Numbered from the stretch's first letter, positions 8,001-17,206 are shown. The stretch is DNA of 64,000 nt from Acidobacteriota bacterium (GCA_013289715.1 JABCZJ010000002.1:1-64000); one strand, 5' to 3'. A program made the numbers and translations. Notes: a model not told the origin generated them from the sequence alone.

Positions 8001-9572
8001 ATGGACACGCTGTCAGCTGCGTCAATGACTCGCGATTATGCGAATTACCGCGAGGTGGCGCTGCGGTCACGCGTGATGCTCTTCGCGCTGGCTTCCTGCA
8101 AGCTGCTCATCCAACTCGCCGGCATCAATCATTACGGATTTTTTCGCGACGAACTTTACTACATTGCCTGCGGCCAGCATCTCGCCTGGGGTTATGTGGA
8201 TCAGCCGCCGCTGATCGCGCTCGTCGCATGGTTTGCGCGCCATGCGCTAGGAACTTCGCTCTTTGCGACGCGATTGCTGGCTGTTCTCGCCGGTGCCGCG
8301 GTCGTATACGCCACTGGCCGCGTTGCCGCGGAATTGGGCGGCGGCTTGTTCGCGCAATTCCTTGCCGCTGCCGCGATTTTATTTGCACCCGCCTATATTG
8401 CGTTTGACAGTTTCTTTTCCATGAACGCGTTTGAGCCGCTCTTCTGGCTTTTGTGCGCATGGATTGCCATACGCATCGTCAAAGGTGCGCCTCCGCGGCT
8501 GTGGCTGCTGTTTGGCGCGGTGGCGGGCCTGGGCCTGGAAAATAAACACAGCATGTTGGTGTTTGGTTTTGCCCTTGTGACTGGATTGCTGCTTTCGGGT
8601 CAAGCGCAGCTGTTTCGTTCGAAATGGATTTGGCTCGGCGCACTGCTCGCGCTGACAATTTTTCTGCCCAATCTGATTTGGGAAGCGCGGCACGGCTGGC
8701 CGCAAATCGAAGTGGTGCGCAATGCGCAGCAATTCAAGAACGAGACGATCTCTCCGCTGCAATTTTTGTTCGAGCAGGTTCTTTTTATGCAGCCACTCGC
8801 GTTCCCAGTCTGGCTTGCGGGGCTGGTGTGGTACTTGGCGGCGGAAGGCAAGCGCTTCCGCTTTCTGAGCTGGGCGTACTTGATCGTGCTCGCGATTTTC
8901 ATCGTGCTGGGCGGCAAATCGTATTACGCGCTGCCGGTTTATCCGGTGCTGATGGCTGCGGGTGGCGTCGCGCTGGAGGCATTTTTTGCCGCGCCCGCGC
9001 GCCGCTGGATGGCTGTGGCGTTTCCAGCACTGCTTGTGGTCGCTGGTTTGGTGACGCTGCCTTTCGGCGCGCCGATCTTGCCGGTGCACACCTTCTTGCG
9101 CTATTCGAGCTTGCTGCCGTACGCGAGTTCGGTGAAGACGGAGCGCGACGCGACGGCCGCGCTGCCGCAGCTGTACGCCGATATGTTCGGCTGGGAAAAT
9201 ATGGCCGTGCAGATTGCGCACGTTTATCGCGCGTTGCCGCAATCCGAACAGGCCGGCTGCGCGATCCTTGCGGGCAACTACGGTGAGGCTGGCGCGATTG
9301 ACCATTTCGGGCCGGGCCTGGGCCTGCCGGCGGCGATCAGCGGGCACAACAGTTATTATTTCTGGGGGCCGCGCGCGTATAACGGTTCGTGCGTGATTCT
9401 TTTCGGAGAGCGCGCTGATGAGACGAAGGACTTGTTCGGAGATGCGCAGCTCGTTGCGACGATCAGCGATCCCCGCGCCGCCGTAGCCGAACGAAATGTA
9501 CACGTTTATGTTTGCCGCAAGCCGCGCGCCCCGCTTGCGCAGCTTTGGCCGCATTTTAAATTGATTATTTGA
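8001..9572 (+). CDS. GT39/ArnT-like polyprenyl-phosphate glycosyltransferase
   Basis: Multi-spanning GT-C glycosyltransferase of 523 residues in the dolichyl/undecaprenyl-phosphate-dependent (PMT/ArnT-like) group. The first periplasmic loop holds FRDELYYIACGQHLAWGY and DQPPL, the acidic and proline motif characteristic of this family. Around ten hydrophobic segments follow, among them LLAVLAGAAVVYATG, FLAAAAILFAPAYIAF and AYLIVLAIFIVLGG. A soluble C-terminal region of about 150 residues ends the protein. ATG at 8001 is taken; a TTG at 7983 and an ATG at 8025 are alternatives, none with a strong SD. Acceptor (lipid A, protein or glycan) cannot be told. The gene stands alone. Confidence 0.82.
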   Translation: MDTLSAASMTRDYANYREVALRSRVMLFALASCKLLIQLAGINHYGFFRDELYYIACGQHLAWGYVDQPPLIALVAWFARHALGTSLFATRLLAVLAGAAVVYATGRVAAELGGGLFAQFLAAAAILFAPAYIAFDSFFSMNAFEPLFWLLCAWIAIRIVKGAPPRLWLLFGAVAGLGLENKHSMLVFGFALVTGLLLSGQAQLFRSKWIWLGALLALTIFLPNLIWEARHGWPQIEVVRNAQQFKNETISPLQFLFEQVLFMQPLAFPVWLAGLVWYLAAEGKRFRFLSWAYLIVLAIFIVLGGKSYYALPVYPVLMAAGGVALEAFFAAPARRWMAVAFPALLVVAGLVTLPFGAPILPVHTFLRYSSLLPYASSVKTERDATAALPQLYADMFGWENMAVQIAHVYRALPQSEQAGCAILAGNYGEAGAIDHFGPGLGLPAAISGHNSYYFWGPRAYNGSCVILFGERADETKDLFGDAQLVATISDPRAAVAERNVHVYVCRKPRAPLAQLWPHFKLII

Positions 9573-9611
9573 GCGAAAAGCGCGCCGCGTCGGCGCGAAT
9601 CGGTCTGCGGA

Positions 9612-10292
9612 CTAATGCAGGGGCGCGTGGCGCGGATTCCTGGCGGCTTGTTCCAATTCCGCTACGTCCAGTCCTGACGCCACCAGCCGGTGGCCGATTT
9701 CCGAATCGGTACGCTTGGCGATCGCGAGCAAAACGCATTCGCATGTGAGAATCGGAATGATTCTGTCCTCCAGCACGTCGTGCGCGGGCGCGACTTCTTC
9801 GGCGCTCTTCAGCAGCGCCGTCAGCTCGTTCGAGCGCGCCATCGGCTTGGCGTCCGCGTCCGGATTCTTCGCCGGCCTCGGCCATTGCCATTTGGGCGGT
9901 TTTTCGTCGCCGCGGCGCTGCTGGTCGTAGAATTCGATCCAGTAGTGCCAGCGCTGCGGGCTGATGCGGCAGATCTGCTGCAAATATTCCTCGATGCCGT
10001 CCTGCTCCGGCCAATATTTGGAGAGCCGCTCCCAATCGTAGATGTACATTCCGGCGAGCAGGTCCGCGACTTCCACGGCGCTGGCCGCGCGGCTGTGCGC
10101 GAGCATCGCCGCCAAGCTTTCCGCGCGCGACAAGTCCTTGGTGAAGCGGTGCATTATTGGCGCTCGAAGCGCGCCAGCACGCGATTGCTGCGCGCCTGCG
10201 CCCGCTCTGGCGAGTTTGTCGCCTTTGCGCCGACCGCCGGAATCAGGGCCTGCAGCCCCACCTTTGCCGTTCTTTCGCCCAAATATTTTCAT
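9612..10292 (-). CDS. hypothetical protein
   Basis: A 226-residue soluble protein that I do not recognise as a characterised family. The first 46 residues are basic and Gly-rich and may not be translated: an in-frame ATG at 10154 opens the conserved-looking part (MHRFTKDLSRAESLAAMLAH). The body is helical and rich in Trp and Tyr (IYDWERLSKYWPEQDGIEEYLQQI), with a charged Pro-rich middle and an Ala/Leu-rich C-terminal helix region. Codon use is like its neighbours. It is convergent with the glycosyltransferase gene and divergent from the lipocalin-like gene. Confidence 0.6.
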   Translation of the reverse strand: MKIFGRKNGKGGAAGPDSGGRRKGDKLARAGAGAQQSRAGALRAPIMHRFTKDLSRAESLAAMLAHSRAASAVEVADLLAGMYIYDWERLSKYWPEQDGIEEYLQQICRISPQRWHYWIEFYDQQRRGDEKPPKWQWPRPAKNPDADAKPMARSNELTALLKSAEEVAPAHDVLEDRIIPILTCECVLLAIAKRTDSEIGHRLVASGLDVAELEQAARNPRHAPLH

Positions 10293-10516
10293 TTCCGATT
10301 GACGACTCCCGTAATAATCTTAGCAGACACCCGGTTTTCTTCACTGGAAACTGCGGGCGGCTTTCTCCGATTGGTCACTTGCTCTGGCGGGAACCCGGAT
10401 ATATATTTATTTTTAATCCTGTGGGAATTTGCCGGTGGACGGCTTAGGCGCGGTTAAGAAGGTCGATCAGCAAGCGGCAAAAATTCGCGGGCGACTCCGA
10501 AGAAAGGCCCCGTTCC

Positions 10517-10966
10517 ATGACGCAAACGCAAAGTATGACGCTGCGCGATGCCAGTCACGCCACGTCGAATCCGTTCGTGGGAACCTGGAAGCTGGTTTCC
10601 ATTTCCTCGTCTGAATCGCGGTTGTTCGGCGAGCGCCCGATGGGCATTCTGATTTACGACGCGGACGGCCACGTGGCCGTGCAGATTATGCGCAACCCGC
10701 GGCCGGATATTTCTTCGGGCCCGGGATTTCCCACCGCCAAGGAAGTGCAGATCGCTTACAAGGGTTATTACGCGTACTACGGCACCTACGAAGTAAACCG
10801 CGAGAAGAAAACCATCACGCATCACCTGGAAGGGAGCTTGCGGCCCGGCGATGTGGGCAAGGATTTCACGCGGGCTTACGAAATTTCCGGGAATCGGCTG
10901 GCGCTTACGCCCGTGGACGACTCCCAAGCGCGCGACGCCTGCCTGACGTGGGAGCGCGCGACTTAG
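10517..10966 (+). CDS. lipocalin-like domain protein
   Basis: A 149-residue protein resembling the Lipocalin_5 family of small beta-barrel proteins. The opening FVGTWKLVSISS and the paired GILIYDADGHVAVQI are typical strand-turn-strand elements of that family. Later strands include YYAYYGTYEVN, TITHHLEGS and YEISGNRLALTP. There is no signal peptide, so it is probably cytoplasmic. Ligand and role are unknown; homologues in fungi and bacteria often lie near biosynthetic genes, but the neighbours here do not suggest one. ATG at 10517 is used; an in-frame ATG at 10535 is possible. Confidence 0.72.
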   Translation: MTQTQSMTLRDASHATSNPFVGTWKLVSISSSESRLFGERPMGILIYDADGHVAVQIMRNPRPDISSGPGFPTAKEVQIAYKGYYAYYGTYEVNREKKTITHHLEGSLRPGDVGKDFTRAYEISGNRLALTPVDDSQARDACLTWERAT

Positions 10967-11014
10967 GTTTTTTGATCTGACGAATATTCTGCGGCCGCTG
11001 CCCGGCCGCGGAGA

Positions 11015-11953
11015 CTAAATCCGCAGCACGTTCACCAACTCCCGTACTGACGCTGCAGACTTATCGAGCGCTGCTTTCTCGTCCGGCAGCAATTTGATTT
11101 CGATGATTTGTTCGATGCCGCCTGCACCGAGCTTCGCCGGCACGCCGACGAAGAGTCCGTCGACGCCGTACTCGCCTTCGAGATAAGCGGCGCAGGGCAG
11201 AATCTTTTTCTTGTCCTTCAGAATTGCTTCGGCCATTTCAAACACGGCGGCAGACGGCGCGTAGTAAGCCGAGCCGGTTTTCAGCAGATTGACGATTTCG
11301 GCTCCGCCCTTGCGCGTGCGGGTCACGATCGCATCGAGTTTATCTTTCGCGATTAGTTCGGGGAGGGGAATTCCGGCGACCGTGGAATAGCGCGTGAGCG
11401 GCACCATATCGTCGCCGTGCCCGCCGAGCACGAACGAGTGCACGTTTTCTACCGACACGTCGAGTTCTTCCGCGACGAACGTGCTCATGCGCGCCGAATC
11501 CAGCACGCCGGCCATGCCAATTACGCGCGCCTTGGGGAACTTGCTGATTTTGAAGGCGGCTTGCGCCATGGCGTCCAAGGGATTCGTGACCACGATCAGG
11601 ATCGCTTTCGGTGAAAGTTTTACGACCGCTTCCACCACAGCTTTGATCACATCGTAATTCGCCTTGAGCAAATCGTCGCGGCTCATTCCCGGCTTGCGCG
11701 GAAATCCGGCGGTGATCACGATAATGTCGCTGTTTTCCGTTCCGGAGTAATCGCCGTGGGCGGTAGAAATCCCCGCGGCGTGCGCATCGGAGCCCATGAT
11801 TGGGCCGGATTCCGCCATGTCCAGCGCTTTCCCCGCCGGCACGCCATCCAGAATATCGGTCAGCACCACATCCGCCAGCCCCGCATCATGAATCCGCTGC
11901 GCCGTGGTCGAACCGACGAAGCCGCCACCCACCACCGTCACCTTCTTGCGCAT
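11015..11953 (-). CDS. mdh: malate dehydrogenase (LDH-like, NAD-dependent)
   Basis: Oxidises malate to oxaloacetate in the TCA cycle; 312 residues. The Rossmann loop [10 protein letters not shown] opens the protein. An Asp at the end of strand two (VVLTDI) predicts NAD preference. Substrate-binding Arg residues lie in [14 protein letters not shown], and the catalytic His is in [10 protein letters not shown]. The start at 11953 is preceded by GGGGAG six bases upstream; the frame extends further but overlaps icd. It lies 55 bases after icd on the same strand, forming an icd-mdh operon of successive TCA-cycle enzymes, as in several bacteria. Confidence 0.95.
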   Translation of the reverse strand: MRKKVTVVGGGFVGSTTAQRIHDAGLADVVLTDILDGVPAGKALDMAESGPIMGSDAHAAGISTAHGDYSGTENSDIIVITAGFPRKPGMSRDDLLKANYDVIKAVVEAVVKLSPKAILIVVTNPLDAMAQAAFKISKFPKARVIGMAGVLDSARMSTFVAEELDVSVENVHSFVLGGHGDDMVPLTRYSTVAGIPLPELIAKDKLDAIVTRTRKGGAEIVNLLKTGSAYYAPSAAVFEMAEAILKDKKKILPCAAYLEGEYGVDGLFVGVPAKLGAGGIEQIIEIKLLPDEKAALDKSAASVRELVNVLRI

Positions 11954-12008
11954 TCCAGTCTCCCCGTTGGGTCGAATTCGGTGCGGCTGCCTGCTGGCGT
12001 GTCTGCGT

Positions 12009-13433
12009 TCAGTCGCCTGCGCCCACCGCGGCTTGCATATTTTCGATGATTGCCGATGCATACTCGGACGTTTTCAGCTTTTTCGCGCCAGGCATCAGGC
12101 GTTCCAGGTCGTATGTGACGCGTTTCTGCTGAATCGTGCGCGCGATGCCGTCTTCGATCAAGCGCGCGACCGGCTTCCAATCCATGAAATCGAACATCAT
12201 CGCGCCGGAAAGCATCACCGAACTCGGGTTAATCACATCCTTATCTGCATATTTCGGCGCGGTGCCGTGCGTGGCCTCGAAGACTCCGAAGCCGTCGCCG
12301 ATATTTGCGCCCGGTGCCATCCCGAGGCCGCCGACCTGTGCGGCGCAAGCGTCGGAAAGATAATCGCCGTTCAGGTTCGGCGTGGCGAATACCTGGTATT
12401 CATCGGCGCGCGTGAGGACTTGCTGGAAGACGGAATCGGCGATGCGATCGTTGATCAGGATTTTTTTCTTCCACTGGCCGTTTCCGTGCGATGCGTACAA
12501 CGCGTCCAGCGTGCGTTTCACCTCTGCATACACCTGCTTCCTGAATTCATCGTTGGCCTGGTCCAAGCCCGGCTCGATGGACGCGGCATTTTCCTCGACC
12601 GAAATGTTCGGGTTCTTGTGCTTATTATCGAGGATCCAGCTCTCGCGCTCGGTCACGACTTGCGCGCGAAATTCCTGCGTGGCCAGCTCATAGCCCCAAT
12701 CGCGGAAAGCGCCTTCGGTGAACTTCTGAATATTTCCCTTGTGCACCAGGGTGACGACCGTGCGCCGATTTTCCAGTGCGTGCACAATCGCGCGGCGCAC
12801 CAGGCGTTTGGTGCCTGTTGGCGACATCGGCTTAATGCCCACGCCGGAATCTTCGCGGACTTTTTTCGAGGTGCCCTTGAGCATTTCGTTGTTCAGGAAA
12901 TCGATGAGTTTTTTCACTTCCTGCGTGCCGGAGCGCCATTCGATTCCGGCGTACACGTCTTCGGTGTTTTCGCGGAAGATCACGACGTTCATGCGTTCGG
13001 GCTCGCGCACCGGGGAAGGGACGCCAGTGAAATAACGCACCGGGCGCACGCAGGCGTAGAGGTCGAGCACTTGGCGCAGAGTGACGTTCAGCGAGCGAAT
13101 GCCGCCGCCGACGGGAGTGGTGAGCGGACCTTTGATGGCCACGCGAAAATCGCGAATCGCGTCCACGGAGTCTTGCGGCAGCCATTCCTGGAACTGGCGA
13201 TAAGCCTTTTCGCCTGCGAAAATTTCCAGCCATTCGATTTTGCGTTTGCCGCCGTATGCTTTTTCGACAGCCGCATCGAATACGCCCCGTGAGGCTTTCC
13301 AGATGTCGCGGCCGGTGCCATCACCTTCAATAAACGGAATCACCGGATGATCCGGTACGCGAAACACGCCGTCTGAAAACTCGATGGCCTTGCCATTTGC
13401 CGGCACCGCCGCGCCGTTATAGGTCGTCTTCAT
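12009..13433 (-). CDS. icd: isocitrate dehydrogenase (NADP-dependent)
   Basis: Converts isocitrate to 2-oxoglutarate and CO2; 474 residues, close to the length of the cyanobacterial-type enzymes rather than the 416 of E. coli. IEGDGTG lies near the N-terminus. [12 protein letters not shown] contains the Ser that IDH kinase/phosphatase modifies in E. coli and the Arg residues that hold substrate. [14 protein letters not shown] and [16 protein letters not shown] supply further active-site residues, and [11 protein letters not shown] contains the Lys-Tyr pair associated with NADP binding. It is the first gene of icd-mdh. No IDH kinase gene is seen nearby. Confidence 0.95.
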   Translation of the reverse strand: MKTTYNGAAVPANGKAIEFSDGVFRVPDHPVIPFIEGDGTGRDIWKASRGVFDAAVEKAYGGKRKIEWLEIFAGEKAYRQFQEWLPQDSVDAIRDFRVAIKGPLTTPVGGGIRSLNVTLRQVLDLYACVRPVRYFTGVPSPVREPERMNVVIFRENTEDVYAGIEWRSGTQEVKKLIDFLNNEMLKGTSKKVREDSGVGIKPMSPTGTKRLVRRAIVHALENRRTVVTLVHKGNIQKFTEGAFRDWGYELATQEFRAQVVTERESWILDNKHKNPNISVEENAASIEPGLDQANDEFRKQVYAEVKRTLDALYASHGNGQWKKKILINDRIADSVFQQVLTRADEYQVFATPNLNGDYLSDACAAQVGGLGMAPGANIGDGFGVFEATHGTAPKYADKDVINPSSVMLSGAMMFDFMDWKPVARLIEDGIARTIQQKRVTYDLERLMPGAKKLKTSEYASAIIENMQAAVGAGD

Positions 13434-13697
13434 GGTTTCCCAATTCTCCCTGGCATCGAACAGGCGCCGAAACGCGCGATTCCGGCGTTAATTCCGAACC
13501 GACAACCTTAGCACAATCGTTGCCAGCCGGACAGCGACGATCCCAAGGAGCATGTGGAGGCGCGGTCGGGCGAGCGCTCGATGTGCGCTGCGTTTCAGGG
13601 CCGCGACTGAACTGCGGGTGGGGCTTCGACGCAGGGAAGCGCGGGCGCTTTATCCGGGAACACGAAGATTTTGCGCGCGAGGTCAGACGAGAGGGTT

Positions 13698-14042
13698 TCA
13701 TCGCGGGTAGTATTGTTTCAGAATGGTGCTGCTCCATGTCATCAAGTCCGGATTCGCCGACGCGAATTCCAACCAGCTCTGCGGCCGCCCCGCGCGTTGC
13801 ATTCTCTCGTGAATCAGCAGGATGTACGCCCAGCTAATCGTTTCGTGGTACAGGCCCCGTTTGCCGTGCGCCTCGGCGTAGCGCGTTAGCGCTGCCGGAA
13901 AGCGCGCTAGGACATCGAGCAACGGGTGTCGGCACAAATACAAGAATGCGATTTGGATGTGGACGCTGTGGCCAAGAGCTTCCAAGGGCAGGGAACAATC
14001 TTCAAATTGCCGCAGCAGTTCGTCATTGTGATTAGCGCTCAT
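13698..14042 (-). CDS. small helical protein, third gene of the overlapping operon
   Basis: A 114-residue soluble protein with no characterised function that I can name. It looks all-helical and aromatic-rich: LLRQFEDCSLPLEALGHSVH, AFLYLCRHPLLDVLARFP, YHETISWAYILLIHERM and SWLEFASANPDLM. Similar proteins occur as hypothetical genes in many soil bacteria (from memory, not searched), and those tend to be somewhat longer at the C-terminus than this one, which stops after TILKQYYPR. The start at 14042 lies inside the end of the preceding gene (11-base overlap), so the three genes 14768-13698 are translationally coupled. Confidence 0.65.
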   Translation of the reverse strand: MSANHNDELLRQFEDCSLPLEALGHSVHIQIAFLYLCRHPLLDVLARFPAALTRYAEAHGKRGLYHETISWAYILLIHERMQRAGRPQSWLEFASANPDLMTWSSTILKQYYPR

Positions 14043-14412
14043 CGCGGGCTCCTGCTTGCGCCTCTCGCCGGTGTGCCAGCCACACCGTGACGGCTGAGGC
14101 GTACACCAGGAGCGCGCCGAAGTCGAATTGCCCTTGCAGCAAGTGAAACAGAATGGCGAATGCAATTACCCCCAGCAACAGATAGCTCCCGGCAACATTT
14201 ACCACCGGCGCCAGAAACATGATTGCTGCGACAATCTCGACGCTGGCTAGTCCCAACAGGATCCAGACGTGCGGCCCGATGTGCCCCGAGCCAGTCGCGG
14301 CCTGCATCTTGACGATCATCGCCCACAGCAATTGGCACGATGCCCAGAGCAGCACTAGGCCGAGAACCCAGCGTAGCGCTTCAATCGCGTGTTGGGTGGT
14401 CCACCTGGTCAT
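14032..14412 (-). CDS. DoxX-like four-helix membrane protein
   Basis: A 126-residue inner-membrane protein with four hydrophobic segments: ALRWVLGLVLLWASCQLLWAM, VWILLGLASVEIVAAIMFL, YLLLGVIAFAILFHLL and GALLVYASAVTVWL. Size and arrangement fit the DoxX/MauE-like superfamily, whose roles range from quinone chemistry to disulfide and redox control; no diagnostic residue is visible. Its start overlaps the stop of the preceding putative regulator gene (ATGA at 14409-14412), and its end overlaps the next gene. It is therefore the middle of a compact operon. Confidence 0.65.
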   Translation of the reverse strand: MTRWTTQHAIEALRWVLGLVLLWASCQLLWAMIVKMQAATGSGHIGPHVWILLGLASVEIVAAIMFLAPVVNVAGSYLLLGVIAFAILFHLLQGQFDFGALLVYASAVTVWLAHRREAQAGARDER

Positions 14413-14768
14413 TGAGAGCCTCTCGTCTTCTTGACTGGCCCTCTCCGCTTCGCGCGGCTGGCGCGGCGCGACGTTTGCGTTTGTGGCTTCTGCGCCGCCG
14501 CGCGCGCTTCGATCAGGCGGTGGCTGGCGCGGAAATCGAGATCGAGGCCGTAAAACTTCTTCAATTCCTTGATGCGCCGTCGCGAGGGCTTTTGAAACGC
14601 TGTCTTGCCGTCAAAGGCATGCAATACGATGCCTTCCAGCAGGTCGCCCAGGCTCAAATCGTGAAATTCAGCCAGAGCCTTGAGCACTTTGAGGAGGCGC
14701 TTCTCGATGCGCACGCCCGTCTGCACTCGCTCCACCACAAATTGTTTTTGATATTTCCTTGTTCTCAT
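14409..14768 (-). CDS. small putative DNA-binding regulator, first gene of the overlapping operon
   Basis: A 119-residue protein whose N-terminal half (VERVQTGVRIEKRLLKVLKA, then LSLGDLLEGIVLHAF) has the strand-helix-helix rhythm of ribbon-helix-helix or Arc-like proteins. The tail is strongly basic (Arg/Lys/Gln-rich). A DNA-binding role is an inference, helped by a pair of overlapping perfect palindromes directly upstream of its start. ATG 14768 is chosen because the frame further upstream would cover those palindromes and codes for an unlikely sequence. There is no SD, suggesting a leaderless or operator-overlapping transcript. It is coupled to the DoxX-like gene by ATGA. Confidence 0.6.
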   Translation of the reverse strand: MRTRKYQKQFVVERVQTGVRIEKRLLKVLKALAEFHDLSLGDLLEGIVLHAFDGKTAFQKPSRRRIKELKKFYGLDLDFRASHRLIEARAAAQKPQTQTSRRASRAKRRGPVKKTRGSQ

Positions 14769-14771
14769 TGC

Positions 14772-14793
14772 GGTACCAATGTACCACGGTACA
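14772..14793 (-). promoter_or_regulatory. double palindromic operator candidate
   Basis: Two interleaved inverted repeats lie 4-25 bases upstream of the regulator start: GGTAC-CAAT-GTACC (14772-14785) and TGTACC-AC-GGTACA (14780-14793). They share the central half-site, giving three evenly spaced GTACC-type half-sites. This layout is typical of operators for cooperative ribbon-helix-helix repressors. A weak -10-like TACATT falls inside it on the coding strand, so binding would block transcription. Confidence 0.55.
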
Positions 14794-14907
14794 CGCGACA
14801 GATGCAAACGCTCGCACCGCACTCGACGAGTTGACACGAGCAAGAGTACGGCGGATTGCGACAACGAAAGGCGCGCACTCCCTTGGCGATGAAGTCGCTT
14901 CCGAGTC

Positions 14908-15576
14908 TTGCAACCTTTCTTGACGCGTGCCGCCACTACCTTTAGCATCGTTAAGGAACGAATTCGGGAGGGTGCCATTCGAAATCATAGGGAACGCGTC
15001 AAGAAATTTCTCTGCTGCGCGCTGACGCTGTACGGCGCGCTGTCGCTCGCGTCGCCACGGACGGAGCACGCTCGCGCAGCGGCCCTGCAAGCTGCGGCGC
15101 AGAAAACGGCTGAGGCGAAAATGCAGCTGACCAGCCCGTCCTTCGCAGCCGACAGCGCCGTTCCTGCGCAATACACTTGCGATGGTTCGGATGTCTCGCC
15201 GGCGCTGGCCTGGACGGAACCACCCGCCGGCACACAGAGCTTGGCGTTGATCGTGGACGACCCGGATACGCCGAAGAAGACCGTGATTCACTGGTTGTTG
15301 TACGAACTGCCTCCGACCGCACGCGTATTGCCGGAGGGCGTCCCAACCAAGGCGAAGCTTCCGGACGGCTCACGCCAGGGTAAGAACGATCACGGCAAGA
15401 TTGGCTACAGCGGGCCCTGTCCTCCACCGGGAGCGGCGCACCACTATTTTTTCAAGCTCTACGCGCTGGATTACAAGACAGGCCTGAAACCGAAAGCGAC
15501 GGCCGCGGACGTCGAAAAGGCGATCAAAGGCCACATTCTGGCGCAGACCGAATTGATTGCTCGCTTCCAGCACTGA
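14908..15576 (+). CDS. YbhB/YbcL (PEBP) family secreted protein
   Basis: Phosphatidylethanolamine-binding-protein family member. The conserved ligand pocket is visible as YTCDGSDVSPALAW, LIVDDPDTP and VIHWLLYELP, followed by GYSGPCPPPGAAHHY; these match bacterial YbhB proteins of unknown ligand. The N-terminus carries a hydrophobic export signal (VKKFLCCALTLYGALSLASP). The true start is unclear. The only standard start that takes in the signal is TTG at 14908, but a strong GGGAGGG (14966-14972) sits five bases before an in-frame ATT at 14977. An ATT start would give a 199-residue protein. The gene is divergent from the three-gene operon. Confidence 0.82.
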   Translation: MQPFLTRAATTFSIVKERIREGAIRNHRERVKKFLCCALTLYGALSLASPRTEHARAAALQAAAQKTAEAKMQLTSPSFAADSAVPAQYTCDGSDVSPALAWTEPPAGTQSLALIVDDPDTPKKTVIHWLLYELPPTARVLPEGVPTKAKLPDGSRQGKNDHGKIGYSGPCPPPGAAHHYFFKLYALDYKTGLKPKATAADVEKAIKGHILAQTELIARFQH

Positions 15577-15680
15577 TGCGTTCTGTTGCGCACACGCATG
15601 CGTGCGCGCCGCTGCAGATGGCAAAGTTTTATTTATCGGTTCGATTTGAAATTCTTTACCGTACCTAGACATTTTGGGAT

Positions 15681-15709
15681 TTGACGCTCACTAGACCGCG
15701 CGGTACCCT
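15681..15709 (+). promoter_or_regulatory. promoter candidate of the glutamine synthetase gene
   Basis: TTGACG (15681-15686) and TACCCT (15704-15709) with a 17-base spacer precede the gene by about 70 bases. The -35 is strong; the -10 is weak. Confidence 0.4.
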
Positions 15710-15775
15710 ACGCTGTTCAAAAAATGCCGCTGACCCCGCAATTCATTCGCGATCTATTCCACGGCAAGGAGCCTC

Positions 15776-17206
15776 ATGACTACCGATCTGCGTAACTTTC
15801 TGGCAATTCCGTACGAAGAACTGGAAGAACTGAATCTGAAGGCCAAGGCGCAGCGCATGAATCGCGTGGCGCCGCACAAGATCCAGGAAGAGCGCATCAA
15901 GTACCTCACGGACGAAAAGCGCATCAAGGCCGTCACGGTGCTCTTCAGCGACCTCGAAGGCCGCTTGCACATGCTGGATTATGACAAGAAATTTCTGGTG
16001 AAGAGCTGGGACAACCTCACGTTTGATGGCTCGTCCATCCGCGGATTCACCGCGCAGCGCGAAAGCGATTTGCGCCTGGGGATGGATTGGAGCGCGTTTT
16101 ACTGGGGCCCTGCGGACGTGTTTGGCTCGGGCAAGGTGCTGGTTTTCGGCGAGGTGATTGATAAGGATGGTTCACCGTACAGCGCCGACATTCGCGGCGT
16201 GCTGAAAACTTTTGCCGGGGAGAAATTCAAGAAAGACGGCTACACGCTGAACGCTGCCAATGAAATCGAAGGCTTCCTCTTCAATGGCGCGGACGCCGAA
16301 GCGCGTTACAACGAGACGGGAAAATTCGATTACGTAAATACGGGCGGCTATTACCATTCGTTGCCGGGCGACCCGCTGCGCACGTTCATTGACACTTGCG
16401 CCGAAGTGCAGCGCGCCATGGGCTTCCAGAACGAAAAAGATCACCCGGAGGTTGCACCTTCGCAGTTCGAAATCAATTACGGTTACGGGGAAGTGGTCGC
16501 CGCAGCGGACCAGATTCAGCTTTACAAATTAATCTGTCGGCAGGTGGCCACGCGCATGGGGCTTACTGCGAGCTTTCTGCCGAAGCCGGTCGTTGGTGTG
16601 AACGGCAACGGAATGCACACCAACGTTTCGGTGAGCAAGAGTGGCAAGAACCTGTTCTGGGATCCCAAGGGCGAAGAGAAGCTCAGCAAAGTCGGCTGGT
16701 CGTTCATCGATCGCATCCTCACGCACGCGAACGACGTCTGCCTGATGCTGAATTCCAGCGTGAACGCCTATCGCCGGCTGGATCCGCATTTTGAAGCACC
16801 CAATCAGATCAAGGCTTCGCCGGTGGATCGCGGCTCGATGATCCGCATTCCGATCGGCAATGAGAAGAGCATGCGTGTGGAAGTGCGCTCGGTTGCGCCG
16901 GACGCGAGCCCTTACATGGTGATGTACTCGATATTCAAGTCGGGGCTGGATGGCGAGACCGCGAGGATCAAGAATCTCCGTCAGGCCGAGCGCTATTTGC
17001 CGGACAACATTTACACCGCCATCGAGCATTTCCGCAAATCGGAGTGGACCTCGAAAATCCTCGGCGAAGACGTGAAAGGGCGCTACGCGGACTTGAAACA
17101 AGCCTCGGCCGACCGCTGCTCGCGCTTGCTCGGCACCTTCGTCAAGGCTCCCGAAGTGCAATACCACCACGAAGTTTACAACCAGTATCTCTGGAACCAG
17201 TTTTAA
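15776..17206 (+). CDS. glnA: glutamine synthetase
   Basis: Ligates ammonia to glutamate with ATP; 476 residues. Family landmarks: FDGSSIRGF for the N-terminal beta-grasp, NEIEGFLF with metal-binding Glu, APSQFEINYGYGEV, NGNGMHTNVS for the ATP/glutamate site, and RIPIGNEKSMRVEVRS near the C-terminus. The NLY(D/E)LP loop with the adenylylated Tyr of enterobacterial GlnA is not seen; the corresponding stretch reads RYLPDNIYTAIEHF. Adenylylation control is therefore unlikely. The N-terminus is about 40 residues longer than in short enzymes. AAGGAG lies four bases before ATG 15776. The gene is monocistronic, with no glnB or amtB nearby. Confidence 0.92.
   Translation: MTTDLRNFLAIPYEELEELNLKAKAQRMNRVAPHKIQEERIKYLTDEKRIKAVTVLFSDLEGRLHMLDYDKKFLVKSWDNLTFDGSSIRGFTAQRESDLRLGMDWSAFYWGPADVFGSGKVLVFGEVIDKDGSPYSADIRGVLKTFAGEKFKKDGYTLNAANEIEGFLFNGADAEARYNETGKFDYVNTGGYYHSLPGDPLRTFIDTCAEVQRAMGFQNEKDHPEVAPSQFEINYGYGEVVAAADQIQLYKLICRQVATRMGLTASFLPKPVVGVNGNGMHTNVSVSKSGKNLFWDPKGEEKLSKVGWSFIDRILTHANDVCLMLNSSVNAYRRLDPHFEAPNQIKASPVDRGSMIRIPIGNEKSMRVEVRSVAPDASPYMVMYSIFKSGLDGETARIKNLRQAERYLPDNIYTAIEHFRKSEWTSKILGEDVKGRYADLKQASADRCSRLLGTFVKAPEVQYHHEVYNQYLWNQF

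Noticed and set aside
8379..9554. 391-codon minus-strand frame over the GT-C glycosyltransferase
   Set aside because: Antisense shadow; composition is Arg/Gln-rich with no domain while the plus strand has clear family motifs.
11904..13292. 462-codon plus-strand frame over icd
   Set aside because: Antisense to icd, no recognisable motifs.
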